A stretch of DNA of 64,000 bases, from assembly GCA_023374045.1 (NCBI GenBank), contig CM041776.1:345401636-345465635 (forward strand). Direction: 5' to 3'. The DNA comes from Limonium bicolor (lineage: Eukaryota; Streptophyta; Magnoliopsida; Caryophyllales; Plumbaginaceae). Every line of letters begins with the position of its first letter. The stretch's first letter is position 1. Made by a program: the position numbers and the translations under genes. A model generated the notes under the pieces. It was given only the letters and a program-made list of their open reading frames with translations. It did no database searches and was not told the origin of the DNA. Of this stretch, positions 1-11,474 are shown piece after piece.

Positions 1-3000
1 GCATATCCCATTGATTAACTACTTTTTAGTATCACTCAGCAGGATTGGAGAACTTGGGAGGACGATATCAGAGTCTGTAGCAAACAAGTAAGTTCAGAAT
101 TATCAAGCAATATTCGAAGCAGCAATCTAATATCCAAGCTACACATAAAGCAGAGAACATTTTTTGCACAATAACTTCAAACAGGCCAGCTTTTTCTTGC
201 ACTCGAGAGTGAAACCCGAAATTCGGCCTGTTTGATCAATGGGGTTAAATATTACCAATTATTATATTTTCTCCACTACATCACCATTTTAGAAAGGAAA
301 AAAAAAGTGTTCGCCGTTTTCACGAAATAATCGATTTGAATCCTATTCGAAAATCACCTAGAGTGGAGACGAGTGGTACTCTCCAGTTTCAACCCCTGGG
401 GCGAGGTAAGCGTCGAGAGAGTCCGGTAAACTAATCCTTCGCCGATTGCAGAGGAAGTGGTACAACGGGGTGAAGTTTCCTGCTGCTCCTTGGGCAGAGC
501 TCGGTCAAAAGCGATGGAAAATCAAAATGGCCAATAAAATAAAGGGGCCGAGTTTAAAATAGAGAGCTAGCCTGTATTCACCCGCACCCTCAATAAAGTC
601 AATATGAAGTGAATGTTAAAAAAAAAAAATTATAACCCCATGACATGCCGAAGTTGTAAAATTACTCCAATAAATGCATAATTAGAAATTACACACATAT
701 CTATTGTAAAATTAATTCAAAATTCTTACACACATATCTATTTTCCAAAATTCAACAATCTCAATTTAATAAATAAAATTAAGAGATAGAAACTGAATAA
801 AAAACTCAAACTAAATATTTCAAAATAAAAATAAAGAAAAATATTTATGAAGGTAGTGCTTTATAGATAAGAAATCTAGCTAGTTTGAGCTAAGAGTCAT
901 TTGACATGATAATCAACTAATGGGTTCTTAATATCTTTGTGACAAGTTAGTTTAACTGAAATTTCATGAAAAATGTCATAGTTTCTCTGTGTTAACCTAA
1001 AAGTGAATACGGGGTTCACTAGTGTCTATACATCCGCCGCAATTAAAAAATATATATAATATAACTGTTTTTAAGCCCGTGTTTGAAAAACATTTTTCCA
1101 CTAGTGTCTCTACCTTAAATTACTTGACATGGGCCGCAACAGAGTTATCGGGTGTAGATTCTACCCAATCGATAAGTTACTAACCTGAGCTTTGGCCTCG
1201 TCCGGTATGTTTTTTTTTGTTATTTTGTAGCTGTTTTGGTTTGGTTATTTTGGTTGGTTGTTTTATGTATTTTGCTGGTTGTTTTGAAAACTGGTGTTCG
1301 GCATGCGGCGGTTTCGTCTGACGTATTTGAATAAGTTAATTACGTACAGTGCGTTTATCATCTTCCGTGTTACAATTAAAAAAATTGGAATTACATTTTA
1401 AAATAACTTTTTGTTAAGATGAAAATAAAAAAAACTACTAGCAAATATAGGGATTAGTATATACATAATTTATTAATTATGAAAACAACAAATTTTTATT
1501 AACATTTATATTAAGGTCTATATAAATAACTTCACTATCATCAACCACAATTCTATCAATGGATAACAATAATTATAACTATACACGGTTTAATACACCA
1601 GACTACTTGTTCACATTTGAATAAAAGGAAAATATAAAAATTAATTAGTGAACTTTGTTAATGTTTACATCATACAAAAAATAAACAATTATTTGTTAAA
1701 AATATGACCTATATATTACTATATGTATATATAATTAAATATTCAGATTTTATGCCTTATTTTAGCAATATAGTCAAAAGTAAAATAGATTATTATGTTA
1801 TTCTTAGTAATCATGTACCTCTTCTATCCATAATACAATTTTTTTTGTTTTTATTATAGATTCTATAAATTAGAAAATATTAGAATTACTCAAAATAATT
1901 TTTAGTATAAGTTTTTAGAAAAACGCTACTAGTTTAAAACTATTGTTCTATATTATTGTCATTAACTTATAATTTAGTATACTAATTTTTATAAATAAAC
2001 TAAAAATAAAAAAGGAAAACAAACTTTTTTATATATTAATTTATATATTTCAATTTTAATTTAATTTTTATGTCAAATTTAATATATAATCATTTTTAAA
2101 ATATAATTATAACTATTGAAAATTCAAATTAATTTATTAAAAATTAATTAATATTATTAAAATATTCTCACTCTTAATTACAGTTTTTTGACCCTTATCT
2201 GTTTACGGTTTTCATTCTCAGTTTTTTTATCCTTATCTGTTTACGGTATTCATTCTCTTTACAGTATAAATTCCAGGCTGATTGTTTTATGCTGGTATAT
2301 TTGTAACTATTTTAAAAATTGTTGTTCAAACTCAAAAATACCACATTGGAGCGGTTTTATATATGGTCTGGACGTGGCCATTGTTGATATCTACTCTGTG
2401 ATATAGTATCAATTCCGCTACATGTTTCTTCTTCAGCTTTCCACAGTTATTGCTGACTTCTCTTTAATTGCCAATTTGCCATGATGTTAATGCTCCACTT
2501 TAAGGTCAGATTAGTAACTTATCGACTGGTTTTGAGATTTGATATGGTAATATAAGCAACAACCGCTTTGTTACACTTAGGCCATGTTAAAGACACAAGT
2601 CCATACAGGTACAAACGAGCTCTTTCTAGTAACTTTGGGATTTATTTTTATATATTTCAATCGTAAATTATTATGAGTCAATGTGGAGATAAATGAATGG
2701 CTAAAACTTATGATTTAAAGAGATATGAAACTTTTAGCTTAAAAATTATACAGGAAAATGAGACCACATCCATGAGACTCTAAGGGTAGCTGTTAGAGAA
2801 CTCAACGAGATTCAAGTTGGTTGGGTCAATAACTAAAACGATTCTTATCATGACAGTGGAAAACGGGGTATAAAATCCTGGTAACAATTAGAATTTTTGA
2901 AAAGATCATTAAACTGAAACATTTGTATGTTTGCCTAGATGTTCCTACCAGCAGCCTAAAGGTAAGCAGTCCAAAAAATGGGTACATCACCAAACAGTAA

Positions 3001-4322
3001 AAAGAGTTAAAAAAAAAAAAAACGGTTCAAAAGAAAGATGAATCATGATAGAACAATAAAAAGGCAAATATAATTCAACTGATAGATAAATTTAGGTTAA
3101 TGACAAGATAAACATACTGTAAACAAAAAAGAAATTGATATCTAATGCAAGTGTTAATTTGTGGTGACCCGCACTCCGGACAAACTTCAATATTGTTGCA
3201 ATCGTGACTCAGCGGCACAACAATTGCCTCAACTCACATACTTGCTTTAATGGAAGGAAGCAACTACGAAGATATGAATAATCCACTAAGCTAGCAACCC
3301 AATCATAGATTATCCTTATTATTATTCTTATAATTCCTTATTTATTTAAGTTAGGTCCCTACCTTTCTCTTACCACATCTGTAGGTATATCTATATTATG
3401 TATGAGCATGAATCCTTCGTCCCAGTACTTGTAATTGAAACATAAGCATATGATATATCCAACCTTCACAAATGGCGGACATTTCCATAGGCAATTGTCA
3501 GGCAGCAGAAGAGGACTCATTTTATACGATTCCAATCTGGTTAAGCTCCCATAATTGAGGGTACCGTACCGACCAAACAAATAGGTACCAGATCCAATAA
3601 GGCTATACTGCACCGACTAAGCCATAGAATCTTTTACCAAACTGGAAAAAGCCAATGTGTTCCAGTTAGTTATTTATCACGCTACCATCAGTTTCCGCAT
3701 CAACGACTTGATTATAATACAGGGAATGCATTACAATACAATATTATTAGTTAACAAGTCGCTTTCACTTCAGATATCTATGTAATTACGTGTAATACTA
3801 TATCCATTGGTGACTAGTCCACCAGATAAACGGCCAGTGGATTCCATTAGAAAATAAGCCTTACACTTACCATCACATAAGGGGTAAAAAAACTCAATTA
3901 TATGAGTAATACTAACCTGCATCGTAGAGCATTCAAAACATTAATTATTTACTATTTATTAATATCCGCAGAATGATACCTGTCTCATCATTCTTACCTA
4001 ATAAACATTATCCGTCGACTTCAGATGATTTCCAACTCACAGACAATTTCCCATTGTTTTCCTTACGATCACATACTTTAATTCCACACCCAGTGATAGC
4101 TTACTTGTATCATATATAAAAATTAAATTTGATCAAGTCATGGAAGTGGCCATTCTCTCTGGTTTTGCACATTACAGTATTCCACTAGATAGGAACATAA
4201 AAACAACCACTCAATACCATATATAACTTATCAAGAATGATGAGAATACATTAATAACACAAACCAAATAGAAACGGAGAAGGGAGAAGAAGTAACGAAG
4301 AGCTTTACTTACCTCTTTCTCA
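1..4322. other. AT-rich left edge, no assigned gene
   Basis: No open frame here could be matched to a family. Positions about 350-600 are less AT-rich than their surroundings and contain both donor-like (GCGAG|GTAAGC near 415) and acceptor-like (ATTGCAG near 450) strings. Together with an exon-like stretch before position 90 this could be the end or 5' leader of a gene that continues outside the window, but strand and product cannot be decided. From about 1,350 to 2,200 the DNA is very AT-rich and featureless. A short direct repeat containing TTATCTGTTTACGGT lies near 2,195-2,260. The last few hundred bases before 4,323 would hold the promoter and 5' UTR of the F-box gene. Confidence 0.5.
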
Positions 4323-6133
4323 ATGGCAAAGAGACACCATCAGCAAAAGAAGAGGAAGAAGAAGATCAAAAACAAAACCCGAAGTAACAACAACCAAGAG
4401 AGTCAGACACCAGTAGATGTGGAAACCTCTTCATCCTTTGACGTTTCTGCAGCACAGTAAGAGAACAAAACAATTTTCTTTGATAACTTACTCTTCTTTG
4501 ATTTTGTGAAAAAACGAAAGCACACAATTCAAACTAAACTTACCTGCTACTAGAAGAGCTCATTCACCTTTCTTGTTCAGGTTTTCAACAACCGGAGAAG
4601 GAAACAACAAATCTGATATCATAAGTAATCTACCAAATGACACACTCCAACACATCGTCTCCTTACTGCCCTTGACGTCAGCAGCACAAACAATGCTTAT
4701 CTCAAGCCAGTGGAGACAGATATGGAATGTAGTCTCCCTCAAAACTGGCAGTGTAGAAGACATGGTACCTGTAACATCAACTTTTCTGGCTTCAGTCAAC
4801 TGGGTAAACCCACTAACCCGCCCTTGGAAACTTCAATTTCACACCCAAGATGACAGGATTAGAATGGTCGCCATTACAGGAGCAAACAACAAGCTGCACA
4901 TGGAGTTCTCAGGAGTAGAAGGAGAGAATAATCATCAGCAAAACTATGAATCTCTACGGCGACGATTTTACCTCGAGTTGGACCTAAACGACGACGATCT
5001 AGACATGACATCATGTCTCCACCTCCCTTTCCCCACCACCACCACCACCAGTTTTCACGTGAAGTCTCTCTATTTGACAGGAGTAAACCAGTTGTCCAGT
5101 GAAACCGTTTCATCTCTGGTGTCAAATCTTCATTTTCTCGAGAAGATAGAGATCAGGGAATGCGACAGCATGTTTGGTATGAGTGTGAGTGGTGGGTCTA
5201 GGCTGAAGCATTTGTCGATCATAGACTGTGGAAAGCTGGAGTCCCTGACGCTACTGGCTCATTCTCTAACGTCTCTTAGGTTCCGAGGAGCTTTCCCTGA
5301 GATTTTCATGGTGGGACTTTCTACTCTTGAAGATGTCATGCTGGATTTCAGAGAAGGGCCTGGGTATGATGACTACCTGTGTCTGGAGTCTCATGCACTC
5401 CTCCTGTTGTTTCTCAGGGAAGCACATCATATTACTCTCTGCCAGTGGAATTTTCAGGTAAGTAAAGAATTTCAACTGAATTCTTGTTTTCTTAAGAAGT
5501 GACTGAATCAATTTTCACCTGATGGTCGAGGAAGCGCAAAAATAAGAGTGTCCTTAACAATACAGGTTATGATCAAGCCAAAACTGCACTTGAAAGATTC
5601 AGATGCACAATTCAACAACCTGAAAGAGTTGTGGTGGTTTGATAACACCATGGAGGAGGATCATATTGATCATTTAATCTCCTTTATAGGGGCTTGTCCA
5701 GCTATAGAAAAGCTTTTCATAACAGTGAGTTCTTTAAATCAATAACACAATATCAAGCTAGACAAACATCAAGACATTACATAAATTGATTTGGATTTCG
5801 AAACCATTAACTGATCTATTTTTGCAGATTGATCCTACATCTTACAGCCTTCCAACAAATAAGTTAACAGGGGGCAGCATTACATCACATAATAGAAAGA
5901 CACGATTAGGAAACCTGAAGCTGGTTAAGATGGAAGGCTTCCAGAGTCATGAGGAGGAATTGCTGCTAGCAGATCGAGTATTACAGATCGCGGCAAGAGA
6001 TGTGATCATTATGGCAATGTCACCCCATTCCCATCCGAGAAGTCTGGTTAAGATTCATCCGTATCGGAGGAAGTATGTGGAGGAAATCGACAATAGACTG
6101 ATAAATACCAAACACATCCACATGAGTGTATAA
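4323..6133 (+). CDS. F-box/LRR protein with FBD-like C-terminus, 4 exons
   Basis: Exons 4323-4456, 4581-5457, 5566-5724 and 5828-6133 give an unbroken 491-residue frame. All introns are GT-AG and short (103-124 bp). The start is the first ATG that joins exon 2 in phase; exon 1 encodes a Lys/Arg-rich tail (KKRKKK) that may be a nuclear signal. Exon 2 opens with a canonical F-box (SNLPNDTLQHIVSLLP, then WRQIW). The middle is leucine-rich with irregular LRR-like segments (SLYLTGV, LEKIEIREC, LKHLSIIDCGKLESL). The C-terminus (LGNLKLVKMEGFQSHEEELL and following) resembles the FBD domain of plant F-box proteins. F-box proteins of this group recruit targets to SCF ubiquitin ligases; the target here is unknown. 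The family is large and lineage-specific, so no orthologue is named. Nothing suggests the gene is broken. Confidence 0.9.
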
Positions 6134-6726
6134 ATATAAAGAGGGATTTTGTTTCTAAATGTTACTTGTTGGATAGTTTTATATCCTCATTTTGTGGATG
6201 TATAATGCGTACCAACACCATATGTTCTGCGTCGATCTAATGTCATCAATTGTATATTGCATTTCACTTTCTTTAAATGACCTGTTACTTTTCTGGTGCC
6301 TTGAGCTTTGCCTCCAGACTCTAGACTTCAGTATCAAATCCTAGCCAAATGTAGGCAGTATTTCATGTATGATGAATCATTAAAGCAACATGTGATGCGG
6401 CATATTAAATTCCAGAGAGTTAGTGTTCACCAAAATGATAAAAAGATCAGAGAACAGAGTTATGATTGAAGTTTTGAGCAACCAATAAATAGAATTTGAC
6501 TGATATATACCTAGAAAAAAGAGCAAACAACATCCACAGTTTCCATCAAATAACTAGAACAAAACGTCAGGGACAATCTAACCCTTCAATCGCGTCAACA
6601 AATAACAATCAAACAACATTACAATTGCTCTCTTCCTCAACCAGATCAACAAACACATTGGCAAGAGAATCTGAGATGACTGATCACACACAGCCTGACC
6701 TTATACTTCCATGCTCATTTCCTGTT
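6134..6726. other. Intergenic, convergent 3' flanks
   Basis: This stretch lies between the stop of the F-box gene on the plus strand and the stop of the aquaporin on the minus strand, so it holds both 3' UTRs and terminators. Open frames seen on the plus strand here run into the aquaporin antisense and look fortuitous. No repeat was recognised. Confidence 0.5.
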
Positions 6727-8112
6727 TCAGTATTCAGAAGTTGGAAGTTGCCGGTGTGCTGCTCTGCCGCCAATAAAAACACACTCATAAACGACCGCAG
6801 CAATGCCAGCCCCGACGAATGGTCCAACCCAGTAGATCCAATGGTGGGACCACGACCAGCTGACGACAGCTGGACCGAACGCGACCGCCGGGTTCATTGC
6901 CGCACCTGAGTAAGCCCTACCAGCGAGAACGTTGGCGCTGGCTACCAGCCCGATCACGAGGGGAGCCATTATCCCGACATTGCCCTTCCTCGGATCCACG
7001 GCTGTAGCGTAGACTGTGTAGACCAGGCCGAATGTCATGACTATCTCGAACACCAGTGCGTTACCAACCGTGACCCCCGATGAGGGCGCGAACGCCGAGA
7101 TCGTCTGCGACGAGGAGAAGAATGATCAAACATTCTGTTTGCTTTTTTAAAGTGATATACATTATACATATTTACTATAGGAGTACTTTCTACATATATA
7201 CTATACAGTATGTATTTTAATTTTTTGAAAGTGGGCTTTTCAATCTCATGGGCTCTCACTTAACCCAATATGAAGAGTCAGGCCCTCGAAGCCCAAATTA
7301 ACTCTAAGTTTGAAAGTAACAGCGCCGCGATTCTCTTCATCGGGAAGGAGAGCCGTGAGTTACCGCCGAGATCGATACTCAGTTACTTTACTCACCATCC
7401 CGCCCGTGCAGAACCTGAGTAGGAAGCAGGCGAGGACGGAACCCAGAAGCTGGCCGATCCAATACAGAATTGCCCTTAGAAGTGTGATGTGCCCTCCAAG
7501 GACCGCACCGAACGTCACCGCCGGGTTGACGTGACCCCCGGAATTGTTAGCTCCAACCGAGACTGCAGCTAGCAGTGCAAACCCGTAGGCTAACGCCACC
7601 GCCACGATCCCTGCCGGCGTGGTCGACGCACCTTCCGTCAGTTTATCTGTTCAGACAGACGCATGCAAGCAAGTAAACGAGATGAAATCCGAGAGTATTC
7701 TTGATTATACTGCCTCCGTCACTGTCCTGTTTACTATTTGAACATGTCGTTTTGACTTCAACTTTTAACATATAAGATAAATTAATTTTGAAAATTTAAG
7801 TTTTGCATATGATTCCTTACATGATAAACTATATGTTACAAAATTTAGTTTTATAAAATTATTTTATCTTGTATGCTTAATATTGAAGTTGAAAAACGTG
7901 TCATAGAGTAAACGGAAACTAGTTAAGTCAAAGAAATTAGGTGCATGTAGTTGGATTGGATTTTGATTGAGGAACCGACCAAAAGCCAAGACGGATCCTT
8001 CACCGGCGAAAATGAAGATGAGCATGCAGCAAAACTCGGATACTCCGGCCTTGACGGCATCCGGTTGGCTGGCTTCACCTGGCATCCCGATCGCCATTCT
8101 GTTCATCGGCAT
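6727..8112 (-). CDS. Tonoplast intrinsic protein, TIP1-type aquaporin, 3 exons
   Basis: Exons on the minus strand are 7980-8112, 7396-7646 and 6727-7104, giving 253 residues, the usual TIP length. The N-terminus [19 protein letters not shown] is typical of gamma-TIP/TIP1 proteins. Both pore half-helices are intact: HVNPAVTFG in exon 2 and [10 protein letters not shown] in exon 3. Other TIP hallmarks are [20 protein letters not shown] and [17 protein letters not shown]1 proteins sit in the vacuolar membrane and pass water and small solutes such as urea or hydrogen peroxide. The second-loop residues around NPA (Ala before, Val after) fit the TIP1 selectivity filter. Donors are GGTCGG for intron 1 (non-consensus after GT) and GTGAGT for intron 2. 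Differences from the family consensus include [11 protein letters not shown] instead of a GAFSGASMNPA-like stretch. The TIP1 subgroup is confident, the exact paralogue is not. Confidence 0.93.
7708..7925. mobile_element. Stowaway-like MITE in TIP intron 1
   Basis: An imperfect copy of a MITE of about 235 bp that also occurs at 39,964, 63,576 and 63,834. Shared internal strings include ACATATAAGATAA, AAGTTTTGCA and AAATTATTTTATCTTG. The left tip TACTGCCTCCGTC resembles the Stowaway tip TACTCCCTCCGTC. The right end is degraded, so its coordinate is approximate. It makes up most of intron 1. Confidence 0.75.
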
Positions 8113-8931
8113 TTTGAATCGTTAGTTTTCTGCTGTCTTAAGACTGTAAGTTCTTTCTTCTCTTTTAATTAACCAGGTCCCGACTGACCCGTTTGATGAT
8201 GTCTTCTGATCAGCTTTCTGTTAATTCACTCTACTCAGAAGTCAGAACACAGTTAGTTGGTTAATCTTACTAGCTACCCAATTTTAAGTTGGGAAAGATG
8301 TAGCTATTTATAGAATATCTGAGAAACTAATAAGAGAACATACATGCAGTAGAATCGGATCAACCCGACCTATGTTTCAACTCACACTCCTCCGGGTTTA
8401 AATGGAAATTCATAGTTATTTGGATGTCCATTTATAAATATGCTTAAATCACAATGACATGTGCATTTTTTATGACATCTTGTTGTTTAAATATAGATTA
8501 CGGGATTATATAAAATTATTTTTAAATGTGATGAAATTATGATTATTTTACGTAATGACACTAACTTTACAATAATGATTTGTATATTCAATTTATAGGC
8601 CCAAAATTGGACGTGCATCTGATACGTACATGTTCGTCAGCCAGGTTTACGTTTACCTAGTTGGTTGGATATCATTCCTTATCCACTGAATTCCGCATAG
8701 ATTGAGTCAGAAAATAAAATTTTGTCAATTAGGACCGCAACTACGGGCGACCCCACAAAAGAAGAGGCAAGAAATAGCTCACGGGGATGATAACATACGA
8801 AGCAAAAACTACCAAAGTTTCGACTGGTTGCTGGAGCATAAGCAGATAGGGAGGCGGGAGTAACAATAGAACAGAGTTCGCTTGTTTCGGCATTGAACAT
8901 TGGCAGGAAGAGGATATATCTGTAACCAAAA
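8113..8931. other. Divergent intergenic region between TIP and PsbP-like gene
   Basis: It holds the promoters of the minus-strand aquaporin and the plus-strand PsbP-like gene. The middle is AT-rich. Short minus-strand frames around 8,680-8,950 have no recognisable domain and overlap the 5' end of the PsbP-like gene. No repeat family was identified. Confidence 0.45.
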
Positions 8932-10600
8932 ATGGCAGTTTCGTCATGCTCCTTAAGCCTGGTTTCTTCTGCTGGTCTTCCTTCCAGTAAGGTCGAACAT
9001 ATTCTGATTTACTCCCTCCTTTAGATCTTTATGTGTGCCGCGAATGTTGATCTATAATAAACACTTCGCCTTCCAGCTGAACGCGGTGTCGCAGCTCAAT
9101 AGTAGCCATTCCTGGAAAACCGATTCGACCCCCTCAATTGGATCCATGGAGATGATACCGCCTGCCAGTATTGAAGTGGGTGAGATGAGACACCCATCTT
9201 CTTAATTTGTTAACTCATACATTTCCTATGCACTCTGCAATGGGAATGGGAACTGTTTCCTTGGAAAAAAGTTATTATAATCTTGCTCTCTTTGATTTGG
9301 TACCTATTTGAGATTTTGAGGTAATGGTTTCAGCTGGGTGTTGCCCAAGGAGATCAATTCTGACAGGAGTTGCAACTTTGGCTACTGCATTTCTCCCAGC
9401 AAGTACTGTTCTCGCGGAAGGTATTGTTGCATTTTTTTATACATTGCTGGCGAAGATATCACATCATTGGTTATGAACTAAATCTCACTGTTCGTGTTTC
9501 AACTGTTATGATGTAACTTCAAGGGATAATTGGTACATGGAATAATTTGGTTTCTTGATTGCATGTATTTTGTAGCAGAAGTACCACCAGCTAACTACAA
9601 AATCTTTGTGGACAAGGAAGATGGTTACTCCTATTATTATCCGTCAGATTGGAGGGTAATCTTCATCAATTGGTTTATTTTCCAAGGAACTATAACAGGA
9701 GTATTATATGCTTCGAGAGAACACTGTGATCATCAGCGTTTAATGATTTTGTTTTCTGGAAAGTGAAAGAGGAAATTAGAAGCTGAATAAACTTGTTCTC
9801 CTCGTGATTTAGGAGTTTGACTTCACAGGCCATGATTCTGCGTTCAAAGATCGCTACTTACAGCTGCAGAACCTGAGGTTATATTTCATACCAACAGAAT
9901 TGACTGATGTTCATGAGTTGGGTCCGATGGAAGAGGTAAATACTACTCTCCACTCCAGTATTATTCCCTTCAGATTTCCAATTATTTCTTATTATTGCCT
10001 GCGTGTTTAACTCTGAAATGAATCATGCTGGATAGAAGAAAGGCTTCTTCTTTTCTCATTTCATTTGTCTCAAGTGTGCATGTCTTTTAGTGTTTCCAAA
10101 GGGATCAATTTTTGGTAATCATTGGCAGGTAATACCAGATATCATCAAGAATATCTACGCAGCACCAAATCAAATGCCAACCATATACGGCATGCAAGAG
10201 GTTTGTTTATCTTTAGCTCTTCAACTGTTTGAATTCCTTTTCGTATTACAAGTGGATTGTGTGGCTTTGATGATGCAGCGTACAACTGAAGGGAAAAACT
10301 ACTACACTGTGGAGTACGTGCTTACATCTCCGAACTTTGCTCGCACAGCTTTTGTCACTATGGCAATTGCAAATGGTAAGAGATCAATATTATACGATAC
10401 TCTTCCTGTGGACGGCACTTTCATTTCATCGCTTCACTTGGCTAGCAACATGTCATCACTTAATTGCATAAAGAGAGATGAATTTGTGAATGGCAGGGAG
10501 ATGGTATACTCTGAACGTGGGGGCAAACGAGAGAAGGTGGAAAAGGTTCAGGAATCAACTCAAAGTCGTTGCAGATTCCTTCAAGGTCTTCGATATCTAA
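8932..10600 (+). CDS. Thylakoid-lumen PsbP-like protein (PPL2/PnsL1-like), 8 exons
   Basis: Exons 8932-8991, 9077-9179, 9334-9420, 9579-9655, 9813-9935, 10129-10200, 10279-10375 and 10497-10600 give about 240 residues. Exons 1-2 encode a Ser-rich transit-peptide-like N-terminus. Exon 3 encodes a twin-arginine lumen signal (CCPRRSILTGVATLATAF, ending near a VLA|E cleavage site). The mature part is a PsbP fold: KEDGYSYYYPSDWREF, HDSAFKDRYLQLQNL, ELGPMEEV, AAPNQMPTIYGMQE, then ANERRWKRFRNQLKVVADSFK. From memory this best fits PPL2/PnsL1, a lumenal subunit of the chloroplast NDH complex; PPL1 and PPD3/4-type proteins are alternatives. The exon 1 donor (AAG|GTCGAA) was chosen because it is the only one that keeps the frame; the stronger GTAAGG just before it leads to a stop. 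The rest of the model is firm. Confidence 0.88.
9572..9578 (+). promoter_or_regulatory. Tandem NAGNAG splice acceptor
   Basis: The intron 3 acceptor of the PsbP-like gene reads TGTAGCAG, giving two acceptors three bases apart. Using the first adds one codon (EAEVPP), using the second gives EEVPP. Both keep the frame at the very start of the mature lumenal protein. Confidence 0.6.
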
Positions 10601-11474
10601 AGCATCAGCTCCCTTGTCTGGTCTTGCAAGAAGAGCTCGAGGCCTCAAGCAGAATATGCGGCATTCTTTTTTACCAGGATTTTACTGGATGTGTACATAT
10701 CAATTGCAAAGTTTTGGCATCCAGCGGTGAAAAGTGAAAACTCATGGCATGCCATATATAAGCTGGTAAAAGATCTAAAAACTATAAAGCGAGGATTTTA
10801 ACTTGCAAGTAGGAGCAGATATATCAAATGATGGTTGTATACATCCACAAGCCCATCTGGTTAAATAGGCAACCAAGGATATAGAAGCAGGACCAAACAC
10901 TTAAGAGAGCATCGCACAAAAATTGAAATGAAGCTGAGCTATGAGTAGTAATATTGTATATATTTACAGATCAATTATATGACTAACACTTAATTTTCCT
11001 AACCTTCTCCCACTACAATTTTCTATAGGTTATCTCACAAGTACAAAATTTACACCGGCCTCAGCTCAAATTACCCACCTAACACAACCTCATTAAATGG
11101 AAGAAAGAAGAAACACTAAAAACACCCACAAAGAATACAACATCACCGCCCTAATAAATCCTCCATGTGACCAATGATTATAAAGCACCAACCTACTCGC
11201 AAAGCCGCAGCAGCTGAATCTCTCTGATTAAAATATGACACCTATATAAAGCACACGTCTGTCTACTCACAATGAAATTTGAATCAACTTCTATTCAATT
11301 CGGTTAGAATCAAACAGCATCCACCCACCCCCGTTTTCTTCTGGCTACTCGGGGAGATGAGATTTCCTTTCTCACCTCAACTATGACGCATCTCTTTTCA
11401 CCTCCAAAGAACGAAGGAGCCTTTCAACGCTCCAAATTAAGATACTCTGATTGCTTATCCACAATCGTAAATCA
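10601..11474. other. Intergenic, convergent 3' flanks
   Basis: It contains the 3' UTRs of the PsbP-like gene (plus) and the ABCB gene (minus). Two AT-rich patches near 10,950-11,000 could hold polyadenylation signals. No gene or repeat was recognised. Confidence 0.45.

Noticed and set aside
3359..3613. 84-residue minus-strand ORF upstream of the F-box gene
   Set aside because: No family match, no partner exons found.
10460..10648. Minus-strand ORF over the end of the PsbP-like gene
   Set aside because: It is antisense to a conserved coding exon and has no domain of its own.
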